Shown: positions 52,221 through 62,370 of the stretch, one piece after another
How the letters are laid out: each line of letters opens with the position of its first letter
Numbering within the stretch: the stretch's first letter is position 1
NCBI GenBank assembly: GCA_037074705.1
Contig: CM073591.1
Coordinates: 79,776,532 to 79,840,531 of the forward strand
Direction: 5' to 3'
DNA from: Zhengitettix transpicula
Lineage: Eukaryota > Arthropoda > Insecta > Orthoptera > Tetrigidae
Length of the DNA stretch: 64,000 nt
Position numbers and translations under genes: made by a program
Notes under the pieces: model-generated
What the model saw: only the letters and a program-made list of their open reading frames with translations
What the model was told of the DNA's origin: nothing
Databases searched by the model: none

Positions 52221-52737
52221 TAGGCCAACAGGCTACATGAGGGTAATACACGTTGGGCAACTCCCCTTTAATAGCATAGGAAGGGATTTTAAAGGGGGGA
52301 TGCGGAAGGGTAGAGGAAGGTAGCCAAGGGATCTAGGGCCTCCGGGCTACATTTTAAGGATCCTACCCGGTATTCGCTAAAGAAATGCATGAAAACCCAA
52401 GAAAAACCTGCATCAGGTAGGTCGGGCATTGGATACTTGTCCCACGCACTTCCGATCGCGGGAGAGGAGTTTTCTGTTGGGACGCAGCATTCCCTTCTCC
52501 GTGCCTCGACCAGTTTAGGAGGCAGCTGGCCGAATATTCCAATGGGAATAGCAGAAAACTCTTATCGTATGCCCAAGGTCTGTGACCCCGGAACATACAC
52601 CTCTCAGAACAGGCCGAGGTGCCTCGGCTTGTGGGAACCTTAGTTCAAAAACGGAGAGGAAAAGGCATCCCCAAAGGTAGCCCCTTCGTATCTCTCCTAA
52701 AAGGTTCTGCCTGCGAGAGAACATCCCTCGCCGAAAA
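52221..52737 (-). mobile_element. Family R copy R3c, minus strand
   Basis: Runs from its 3' end (CAGGCTACATGAGGGTAATA) through GTAGGTCGGGCATTGGATAC and CCGAGGTGCCTCGG to the 5' hairpin CCTGCGAGAGAACATCCCTC. Together with R3b it forms a head-to-tail pair joined at an A-tail. Confidence 0.8.
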
Positions 52738-54033
52738 TTAACTGTATTTAAAATATTTACTGAGAAAAACAGCTTCGGGTTAAAAATGGTAAATTATTCC
52801 GCGTTTAAAAATTTGACACTATTAGAAATTATGTAACCAGAATTATAAATATTCCGGGTCAGAGTATTGTTAACACTATCACTGATATTGTTTCATTATT
52901 TTACAGAGTTATCATCGTATAAATGGTTGCTTGCGGTAATGTAGCACATAACTTCAAAAACTCACGAGCCGCCATCACATCCAGACACACCTTGCCAAAC
53001 TCAATTTCCTCTCTCCACCTCATTTTTGCTTAAACAGCTTCCTCCTTGAAAATTGCAACATCCTCACTGACCCTTTCCAACTCTTCGGACCTCCCCCTAC
53101 GTGGTCGAGAAAAAAAACTGTCCTTCCCAAGAATCCATTTCCCGGCGTCGTTCTTGATTTACGAAAGCAAATTTTTGTTCCCTTGGTGGGCTCTTTGTAT
53201 TTGACGACCAATATGGAAAATTAATCTTCCAAAAATTACACCACATTTTGAAGTTATCGCACAAATTATGTAGCAAATTTATGAATCGTTTTACTTAAAT
53301 AATTGATTTCGTTTAAAATTTCGAACGGTACTTTAATAGAGCATAAACTTATATTGAACATTTAAAGCGATCGAATGCGCTTCGTTAGTTTATGCATATT
53401 CGCACTCAGACGTATTTTCAAACAGAGAACCAAATATTTTTTTCTTCTATGAAATACCGTAATGATTTTATTGCGTCAATTCTGCTGGACCAACGCAAGA
53501 TATAATCCATGTTTTAAAAATTTTACTATTGAAGTTAATACCTATTAATTATTCGCTAATATTAACACTACAAATAAATTACTACTACAGCATCGGCTTT
53601 TCAACTTTCACGATAAGCTAAATTTTCAATTTTGTCTGAAATTAAAAGTAATACATCTCACTGAAGCACGTCACCTTCATATCTACTAATGCTGCTTGTG
53701 GGTTTCTACATAAATATTGTGCGAAGAGTGCGTGAAAACAAGTGACTGCAGAATGCATATTTCGAGACGCCACAGCGCGGTGATTCCCCCGCATGCTGAA
53801 CGTGGAACTATCACCAGGCTGCAACAGGACTACGGGGAAATCCCCTCAAGAGTGACTTCAGGAATATCGATTGCAAGAGCATACTTCAGGGTAAAAATCT
53901 GATATTTGAATATTATAGTTTCGCTTATCTCATACGTTTAATAAAAGATTTTAAAATATTGGACATCTGGTTTTTGAGTAATTAATATTCAAATATGAAT
54001 AAAAGTGAAGTTAAACGTGTGAATTTATGGAAC
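52738..54033. other. Spacer between R element clusters
   Basis: Holds the 53600-53725 dispersed repeat. The frame at 53717-53902 ends just before a GGTAAAA sequence, but has no known motif, so I do not call an exon. Confidence 0.5.
53600..53725 (+). repeat. Direct repeat pair with 56075-56190
   Basis: Shares TAAATTTTCAATTTTGTCTG, AAAAGTAATACATCTCA and GCTGCTTGTGGGTTTCTACA (with small changes) with 56075-56190. Unclassified dispersed repeat. Confidence 0.7.
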
Positions 54034-54053
54034 ACAAAAAAAGGAGAATTCGT
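54034..54053 (+). repeat. Target-site duplication, left (R4)
   Basis: ACAAAAAAAGGAGAATTCGT, repeated at 54585-54605 with one extra A and one C to T change. Confidence 0.9.
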
Positions 54054-54584
54054 CACGAAGGAAGCCTGCGAGATGATTCTCTCGCAGGTAAACCTTCCCA
54101 GAGAACTCTGGCGGGGGCTACCTTTGGGGATGCCTTCACACTTCCCTGTTTTTTTATGAACTAAGGTTCCCACATGCCGAGGCACCTCGGTCTGTTTTGA
54201 GAGGTGTATGTTCCGGGGTCGCAGACCTTGGGCATACGGTAAGAGTTGTCCCCTATTCCTATTCGAATAGTCGGCCAGCTGCCTCCTAAACTGGCCAAGG
54301 CATGGCGAGGGTAAGCTGCGACCCCACAGCAAACCTCTCTCCCGCTATCGGAAGGGCGTGGGACAAGTACCAAATGCCCGACCTACCTGATGCAGGTTTT
54401 TATAGGGTTTGTCCTGCATTACTTTTAGGCGAATGCCGGGTAGGATCCTTAAACTATAGCCGGGGGCCCTAGTTAACCCTTGGCTACCTTCCTCCACCCT
54501 TCCGCATCCCCCCTTTCAAATCCCTTGCCTATGCTATAAGAGGGTAGTTGCCACTATGTGCATTACCCTATACATAGCCTGTCT
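54054..54584 (+). mobile_element. Family R copy R4, complete reference copy
   Basis: A 531 bp element with perfect duplicated flanks. Landmarks in order: hairpin CCTGCGAGA-TGATTC-TCTCGCAGG, GGCTACCTTTGGGGATGCCT, CCGAGGCACCTCGG, GGTCGCAGACCTTGGGCATA, GGCCAGCTGCCTCCTAAACT, GAAGGGCGTGGGACAAGTAC, TTAGGCGAATGCCGGGTAGG, CCCTTGGCTACCTTCCTCCA, then the A-run of the target duplication. No tRNA-, 7SL- or 5S-like promoter is obvious. Open frames such as 53982-54332 (-) are not conserved between copies. Confidence 0.88.
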
Positions 54585-54605
54585 ACAAAAAAAAGGAGAA
54601 TTTGT
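54585..54605 (+). repeat. Target-site duplication, right (R4)
   Basis: Partner of 54034-54053. The target was an A-rich site (A-run then GGAGAATT). Confidence 0.9.
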
Positions 54606-54653
54606 AAAGGACGCTGCTTGAACTCGTTTACGCATCCACATTCTCTAAACTTA

Positions 54654-54850
54654 ATAGCATTAGCACTAGAGCAGAGCGCTGCATCAATTAACAAATTTCT
54701 ACTAATATTGTACTGCTTGACTATAAATGTTATGTTATGTTTCTTTCTACATATATGCTTCATATTAAATTTATTATATATTGAAATTTAAATAAATTGA
54801 TTTTATTTGGGGGCGACGTAACCGGTAAAGCCGACGCTCCCATCCATTGT
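54654..54850 (+). repeat. Left terminal inverted repeat of the 2.4 kb element
   Basis: Matches the reverse complement of 56835-57029 with scattered changes, including AGCAGAGCGCTGCATCAATT and CTTTCTACATATATGCTT. Confidence 0.85.
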
Positions 54851-55173
54851 CGTTATGAGCTGAAATGAAATAAATTAATTAATTAAATTAAAAATATTTT
54901 CTTACAATGTGGTAGGTATCAACCTAAGTTAGTCGATTAATATTGTATAATATATCTCCATTACAAGACGTCAAAATGATTTGTCAATTTCTATTTACGA
55001 AATAAATGTCACTTCTATCTTGGGAAAATAATTTTACATTTTTTGCCCTTATTGACTGTTGTCAATGATCGATCCTCGTTAAGAGGTTCGAATCTGCATA
55101 AGGTTTGGTCAATAGAGATCAATACAGTTATGGAATAATTTTTTTAAAAAATAATTTTAAGTCTACGAAAATT

Positions 55174-55396
55174 TATATTATTTGTTATCTACCACATCTT
55201 TTATCAAATTTATTTAAATTAGCGTAATTAATTATTTATTTCTTTGATTTTGTAACAGGAAACCTCATACCTGATGAGGTCGCAAAATTATTTGTTATCT
55301 ACCACCTCTTTTATAAAATTTATTTAAATTAGTGTAATTATTTATTTCTTTGGTTTTGTAACAGAAAACCTCATACCTGATGAGGTCGCAAAATTA
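55174..55396 (+). repeat. Two tandem copies of a Penelope-type terminal unit
   Basis: TTTGTTATCTACCAC starts at 55181 and again at 55291, and CCTCATACCTGATGAGGTCG occurs in both copies. The period is 106-110 bp. Tandem terminal repeats carrying a hammerhead core are characteristic of Penelope-like retroelements. Confidence 0.85.
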
Positions 55397-55440
55397 GAGA
55401 CGAAACGTAGTGGAATTTCTATTAGGCCTACATATCTTTC
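55375..55440 (+). ncRNA. Hammerhead ribozyme-like motif (Penelope type)
   Basis: The second tandem unit reads CTGATGAGGTCGC, then AGAGACGAAACGTAG, then CCTACATA. This gives the CTGATGA core, a short stem II (GTC/GAC), GAAAC, and a possible stem III (GTAG/CTAC with one mismatch) followed by an NUH-type cleavage triplet. Stem I is poor by eye. The first unit lacks the GAAAC half. Activity unproven. Confidence 0.5.
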
Positions 55441-55929
55441 TCTGACTTCAAAAAAGCTGTGGTGTATTTATATAAAAAAAACTAAGTTCAAAGACGAGAT
55501 TGTTGTGTTCATACCCCCCTGAAAGTGACTCCGGCGTATAGTGCTTGCCCGCTCCCGGTGGATATAGAAAAAAAAATTAAGAATGCCCCCTTGCACGTTT
55601 ATCGACCTTGATTCGAAGTTTAACAATACCCTACGGGACGTCGCACTCCTCTTTTGGCAACCAACATTGTCGGAAAATACAAAACCGCCAACAGAAAAGA
55701 GCCTTTCGACCTTGAGACAGGACGTTCTGGAATCAATCGCTTACAATTCTTATAAAAGTAATATCTGTACACATTCAACGCATATTTTATTCGTCGTGCA
55801 GTGTGACTTTTACAACACCTCGGAATCAATCTGTAAAAGTTTAGTTTTGTTATTGTATTTATGTGAGGGTTACCAATTAAAGAAATAAATACTTGTCAAC
55901 TGACTAGTGTAGTTGTGTCTATCGAAATA

Positions 55930-56022
55930 GTGCACCTGAAGGAAGGAACAAGGCTTCCAGAAACGTTGTGTGGTATTTATATTATCACTTCTTTTGTCTG
56001 TATTTGGCTATCTTTCTTAGTA
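55930..56022 (+). mobile_element. Foldback family F solo right arm
   Basis: GCACCTGAAGGAAGGAACAA through CCAGAAACGTTGTGTGGTAT to TTGTCTGTATTTGGCTATC. This is the cleanest single arm in the window; no partner arm is adjacent. Confidence 0.75.
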
Positions 56023-56074
56023 TTAATATGATTAATCATTTGGTATATTATAAGGTAAAGTGTCTCAGTAGTTT

Positions 56075-56190
56075 CACCCTATGATAAATTTTCAATTTGT
56101 CTGAACTTAAAAGTAATGCATCTCAGTCAAACATATCAACTTCATATCTAATAGAGCTGCTTGTGTGTTTCTACAAAAATCTTTAGTAAC
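56075..56190 (+). repeat. Direct repeat pair with 53600-53725
   Basis: Second copy of the unclassified dispersed repeat, about 85% similar by eye, lying inside the 2.4 kb inverted-repeat element. Confidence 0.7.
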
Positions 56191-56518
56191 GAAAAGTAAT
56201 AAACATAGTAATCAATTAAATCACTTATCAATAACAACTGTTTTTAATGCAGTAGTACTACGCATATCATAGTAATTATAATTCTCAGTACATATAAGAT
56301 GTCACAATTCAGCCAAATAAATACACTGTTACTTAATATTGAACAAATATACGTAAAAACCACGCCGTTTCGCACTATTTCGCTTTAATTTGCACCCAGT
56401 AGGATAAATTATGTATAATAATGGTATAAAAATAGTGATGACTTACTTAAAAGTTAAAAAAATGGCCGTATACAGATAATTTAGAATAATACTTTGATTT
56501 AATCCTTTTTAACATATT

Positions 56519-56580
56519 ACACACCTTTTCATTCAAGTATCGTCGACCTCATCAGGTGAGACGTAACCTAAGATGTTAAT
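56519..56580 (-). ncRNA. Degenerate hammerhead-like motif
   Basis: The minus strand reads CTCACCTGATGAGGTCGACGATACTT, given here in pieces: CTCACCTGATGAGGTC followed by GACGATAC, where an intact core would have GACGAAAC. Probably a decayed Penelope terminal unit. Confidence 0.35.
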
Positions 56581-56834
56581 TTAACGTTGTGTAATATATT
56601 CTTGTTTGCCTTGTTTTTTTTATTAATTTAATAAATCTTATAGTTTTCATAATAGACAAATATATGATTATAGTATAATAAAATATTTATTATATTTTAT
56701 TTTACATTCATATTATAAAGAATAATTCAAATTATTATTCTAACAGATATATTATACCATATTAATAGACTAACTTAATTTGATATACTTTCTAAGAATA
56801 GACACTGATTAATTTTTTTATTTAATTTTCTTGA

Positions 56835-57029
56835 GTCTCATTTCAACTCATAACGACTCGCTCTACGGGTTACGTCGCCCCCATATAAAATCAAAATATT
56901 TAAATTTTAATATATAATTAATTTAATATAAAGCATATATGTAGAAAGAAACAACATTTATAATCAAGCTGTACAAAATAGTAGAAATTAATTAATTGAT
57001 GCAGCGCTCTGCTCTCGTGCTAATGCTAT
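56835..57029 (-). repeat. Right terminal inverted repeat of the 2.4 kb element
   Basis: Partner of 54654-54850; ends ATGCTAT followed by TA and then by the repeat array beginning at 57048. Confidence 0.85.
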
Positions 57030-58130
57030 TATGTTTTATAGAACACTAGCTGGGTGCCCGGCGTTGCCCGAGATGTCATTTATCTATAACCATCCATAAG
57101 ACTCCAATTTTGGTTACTTTTGCGCTATTTTTATGTAAAGCTCCTCTAACCCTATCCCTAAATGTGCTCACCTCCCATGCCGAAGGGGGATGAAGTCATT
57201 GACTAAATATATCGGCCGTTTTTACATGTTAGAAGATGACCACCCCCACAAATATGCGATAATAAAAAAGAATGTATTCCACGCAAAAATCGGCTGATTA
57301 CATTGTCTGAAAATTTATTCCCCCGCACAACACCTCCCAAACCCGTCGCGTTACCCAGGTTGTCACAATTAGATTCAGCGACATTCATAGTCTCGGAATT
57401 GATTCGAATCTCGGTTGTTTTTGCGGGATTTTATTTAACGTATCTCCACCCCACCCCTAAGCTTGCTCCCCTCACAGGGGTTAAATTATACACAAACAAC
57501 ATCGGTATAAATACTTTCAAAGTAATTAACCCCAGGAAATAATTATCGCAAATATCGACCGTTTAACATGTTTGAAATTTTTCACCCCCGACCACTCCCG
57601 CTTCGGGGACTTAAACGGTCAAGTTTAAAGTTATAATTAAACTCAGTGACAATCCTGATAGTTTCTGGTTTATTTTTATCTAATGCTACTTCCACGCCAA
57701 CCCCTAAGGGTGCACCTTTCCGAGTCCGAAAGGGGTTGAAATTATACACAGAGAACATGTAGGGAAATTTTATTAATCTAATTCATCACGAAATATATTT
57801 AATTGACGAAAAAACAGCCGGTCAACTCATCCCAACCCAGCCGATACCCGCGCGTTGTCCAGATTGTCATAAATAAATTCAGCAACATCCATTACCTTCG
57901 ATTTGACTCGAATCTCGGTTGTTTTCCTGTTATTTTCAAGGAAATTAATTAAACTCAGTGACAATCCCGATAGTTTCTGGTTTCTTTTTATGTAATGCTA
58001 CTTCACGCCCACCCTTAAGGGTGCACCCTTATGAGTCCGAAAAAGGTTGAAATTATTCAGAGAGAACATGTAGGGAAATTTTATTAATCTAATTCATCCC
58101 GAAATATATTTAATCGACGCAAAAAATCAA

Positions 58131-58990
58131 TGGATTGATTTATTTGGTTTAGGATTTTGAGAACAATTGTTCTAATAATGTAGTTTACGTGGATAATATT
58201 TTCATTGAAGTTGTAGTAAACTAAATTATAAACTACGTTAGCATGTAGAGTTTTTGTTACATTTATTTGTCCGTGATTATTTGTTGCTTTATTTCTTCAC
58301 AATAATACAACTTCAATTACGGAATAAAAGTAAAATTATGTATAACAATTTATAATATAAAAACTTTTTAAAAGAGTATAAAAAGCAATGGTTCTGAAAC
58401 ACTTTTATTTTTCATTATACGTCGTTATTAATGGAAACAACATAGGTTATAATAGTATGAACAACACCACCCCTAAATCTGCTACTTTCCCGTGGTGGAA
58501 AGGGTTGAATTTTTACTCATATCACATCGGTAGAAACAAAATCAATCTAGTTTATCCATAAACACATAACATTTTGGCAGTTTTAGAATAATAGACAATT
58601 CTCACCCCCAGCCCTAAGCAAGCTCACCACTAATGTCTAAAGGGATTTATATTTTCAACAACATCCGTTGAAATAGTATTCACGTAATTCTCCTCCAAGA
58701 ACGCGCAAGAACTGACTATTTATCTTCCCTTCCAACCCCCACCCTTTTGGATTAAATGGGCAATTAAAAATATTTATCCGAAGTAAACTCACTGACATCC
58801 ATAACCTTCGATTTGACTCCAAACTCGGTTGTATTCGCGTTATTTTTCTGTAAAGCAACTCCACCCCAAACCCTAAGGGTGCCCTTTTCCCAGGGCGTAG
58901 GAGATGAATATTATATTCAGATAACATCGGTAGAAACACAATCAATATCTTTGACCCCGAAAATATTTATCCAAATCTAATACCTGCTGT
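58131..58990 (+). repeat. Duplicated block within the array (copy 1)
   Basis: Starts near TGGATTGATTTATTTGGTTT and includes GTTCTGAAACACTTTTATTT and ACCTTCGATTTGACTCC; near-identical to 61500-62370, 3369 bp away at its start. Its first 300 bp are AT-rich and unlike the array units, so it may be a separate element carried along. Confidence 0.85.
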
Positions 58991-61499
58991 TTTAGCATGT
59001 TTAAGTATGTCAACCCCCGTCCACCCCCGCTTCTGGGGTTGGTAGACGCGTCTCACCCCGACAGTGTTGTTTTCCTGGTCGCAAAGAACACGTGTACGAA
59101 ATTTGGTAAAATTTGATCCACCGGTATAGATTTGTATTCTCCACCCCAAATTCTAAGGGTGCCCTTTTCCCAGGGTGTAGGGGATGAAAATTATATTCAG
59201 AAAACATCGGTAGAAACATCATAAATATCTTGGACCCCTAAAAATTATTATCCGACTAAAATATCGGCTGTTTTAGCATGTTTAAATATTTCAACCCCCG
59301 TGCACCCCCGCTTCTGGGGGTGGTAGACATGTCTCACCCCGACAGTGTTTGTTTCCTGGTCGTAAAGAACACGTGTACGAAATTTGGTGTAATTTGCTCT
59401 ACCGGTGTAGATTTGTATAACGAACATACAAATATACAAACATACAAACATACAAACAAACATACAAACATACATACACTCTCTTTTATTTATAAGATAT
59501 GGGTCTCCGGCGTTGCCAGAGATGTCATCCATAAGACTCCAATTTTGGTTACTTGTGCGCTACTTTTATGTAAAGCTCCTCGAACCCTATCCCTAAATGT
59601 GCTCACCTCCCATGCCGAAGGGGGATGAAGTCATTGACTAAATATATTGGCCGTTTTTACATGTAAGAAGATGACCACCCTCACAAATACGCGATAATGA
59701 AAAATAATGTATTCCACGCAAAAATCGGCCGATTACATTGTCTGAAAATTTATTCCCCCGCCCAACACCTCCCAAACCCGTCGCGTTACCCAGGTTGTCA
59801 CAATTAGATTCAGCGACATTCATAGTCTCGGAATTGATTCGAATCTCGGTTGTTTTTGCGGGATTTTATTTAACGTATCTCCACCCCACCCCTAAGCTTG
59901 CACCCCTCACAGGGGTTAAATTATACACAAACAACATCGGTAAAAATACTATCAAAGTAATGAACCCCAGGAAATAATTATCGAAAATATTGACCGTTTA
60001 ACATGTTTGAAATTTTTCACCCCTGACCACTCCCGCTTCGGGGACTTAAACGGTCAAGTTTAATGTCATAATTAAACTCAGTGACAATCCTGATAGTTTC
60101 TGGTTTATTTTTATCTAATGCTACTTCCACGCCAACCCTTAAGGGTGCACCCTTCCGAGTCCGAAAGGGGTTGAAATTATACACAGAGAACATGTAAGGA
60201 AATTTTATTAATCTAATTAATCCCGAAATATATTTAATTGACGAAAAAACAGCCGGTAAACTCATCCCAACCCAGCCGATACCCGCGCGTTGTCCAGATT
60301 GTCATAAATAAATTCGGCAACATCCATTACCTTCGATTTGACTCGAATCTCGGTTGTTTTCCCGTTATTTTCAAAGAAATTAATTAAACTCAGTGACAAT
60401 CCCGATAGTTTCTGGTTTCATTTTATGTAATGCTACTTCACGCCCACCCTTAAGGGTGCACCCTTATGAGTCCGAAAAAGGTTGAAATTATTCAGAGAGA
60501 ACATGTAGGGAAATTTTATTAATCTAATTCATCCCGAAATATATTTAATCGACGCAAAAAACAGCCGGTAACTCATCCCAACCCAGCCGATACCCGCGCG
60601 TTGTCCAGATTGTCATAAATAAATTCAGGGACATCCATTACCTTCGATTTCACTCGAATCTCGGTTGTTTTCTCGTTATTTTCAAGGAAATCCCCTCCAA
60701 CCCCACCCCTATCATGCCTACAAACAACATCGGTAGAAATACTATAAACGTCAATGGTCCCGGCATTTATTTATTCCACGCTAATATCGATGATTTAACA
60801 TGTTAGAGAATTTCCATCCCATCCACTCCCGCCCCTTGGGGCTAAATGGCCAATTTGATGCTATAATTGAACTGGATGACATCCATAACCTTGGATTTGA
60901 CTCCAATCTCGGTTGTATTCACGTTTTATTGCAGCGTTCCTCCACCCAACACCTAAAAGTGCTCTACTGATAATCCCGACCCGCTTCTGGGGGTGGTAGA
61001 CGCGTCTCACCACGACAGTGTTTGTTTCCTGGTCGCAAAGAACACGTGTACGAAATTTGGTGAAATTTGATCCACCGGTATAGATTTGTATTCTCCACCC
61101 CAAACGCTAGGGGTGCTCTTTCCACAGGGTGTAGAGGTTGAAAATTATATTCAGATATCATCAGTGGAAACACTATAAATATCTTTGACCCCTAAAAATA
61201 TTTATCCGACTGAAATATCGACTGTTTTAGCATGTTTAAATATTTCCACCCCCCTCCACCCCCGCTTCTGGGAGTGGTAGACGCGTCTTACCCCGACAGT
61301 GTTTGTTTCCTGGTCGCAAAGAACACGTGTACGAAATTTGGTGAAATTTTCTCCAGCGGTGTAGATTTGTATAACGAACATACAAATATACAAACATACA
61401 AATATACATACATACATACATACATACATACACTCATTTTTATTTATAAGATTAAGTGTAATAATTATTTATATTAAGCCCTTTCGTTCTGGTAGAAAA

Positions 61500-62370
61500 G
61501 TGATTATTAATGGATTGATTTTTATGGTTTAGGATTTTGAGAACAATTATTCTAATAATGTAGATTACGTGGATAATATTTTCATTGAAGTTGTAGTAAA
61601 TTAAATTATAAACTACGTTAGCATGTAGAGTTTTTCTTACATGTATTTGTCCGTGATTATTTGTTCCTTTATTTCTTCTCAATAATACAACTTCAATTAC
61701 GGAATAAATGTAAAATTATGTTTATAACAATTTATAATATAAAAACTTTTTAAAAGAGTATAAAAAGCAATGGTTCTGAAACACTATTATTTTTGATTAA
61801 ACGTCGTTATTAATGGAAACAACATAGGTTAAAATAGTATGAACAACACCACCCCTAAATCTGCTACTTTCCCGTGGTGGAAAGGGTTGAATTTTTTCTC
61901 ATATCACATCGGTAGAAACACTATCAATCTAGTTTACCCATAAACACATAACATTTTGGCAGTTTTAGAATAATAGACAATTCTCACCCCCAGCCCTAAG
62001 CAAGCTCACCACTAATGTCTAAAGGGATTTATATTTTCAACAACATCCTTTGAAATAGTATTCACGTAATTCTCCTGCAAGAACGCGCAAGAACTGACTA
62101 TTTATCTTCCCTTCCAACCCCCACCCTTTCGGGTTAAATGGGCAACTAAAAATATTTATCCGAAGTAAACTCACTGACATCCATGACCTTCGATTTGACT
62201 CCAAACTCGGTTGTATTCATGTTATTTTTCAGTAAAGCAACTCCACCCCAATCCCTAAGGGTGCCCTTTTCCCAGGGCGTAGGAGATGAATATTATATTC
62301 AGATAACATCGGTAGAAACACAATCAATATCTTTGACCCCGAAAATATTTATCCAAATCTAATACCTGTT
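61500..62370 (+). repeat. Duplicated block within the array (copy 2)
   Basis: Partner of 58131-58990 with only a few per cent differences by eye. Downstream, the copies diverge in length because a roughly 272-281 bp subunit is repeated at 62392-62664. Confidence 0.85.

Larger units (their letters stand above)
54654..57029. mobile_element. 2.4 kb element with about 190 bp terminal inverted repeats, flanked by TA
   Basis: The left end starts ATAGCATTAGCACTAGAGCA and the right end (minus strand) starts ATAGCATTAGCACGAGAGCA, each preceded by TA. The similarity continues for nearly 200 bp, including GGGGGCGACGTAACC near the inner edge. No transposase is visible; the interior holds a Penelope-type tandem repeat, a foldback arm and unassigned sequence. 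Length and TA duplication suggest a non-autonomous Tc1/mariner-type element, but that is inference. Confidence 0.75.

Noticed and set aside
55583..55888. 101-codon frame between Penelope-type repeats and a foldback arm
   Set aside because: No reverse transcriptase, nuclease or other motif; left unassigned inside the 2.4 kb element.
57303..57542. 79-codon frame preserved in three copies (also 59738-59977 and 63407-63646)
   Set aside because: The copies are recent duplicates, so the frame is preserved by descent. The reverse strand is equally open, and there is no protein motif or start context.
59418..59480. Regularly spaced ACAAACAT repeats considered as a CRISPR-like array
   Set aside because: Simple microsatellite without unique spacers, in a eukaryotic context.
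59278..59628. Frames with repeated N-H-T-N-I-Q-T-Y-K type tails in the 57-64 kb array (both strands)
   Set aside because: They read through the ACAT/ACAA microsatellite and array units; repetitive composition, not a gene.
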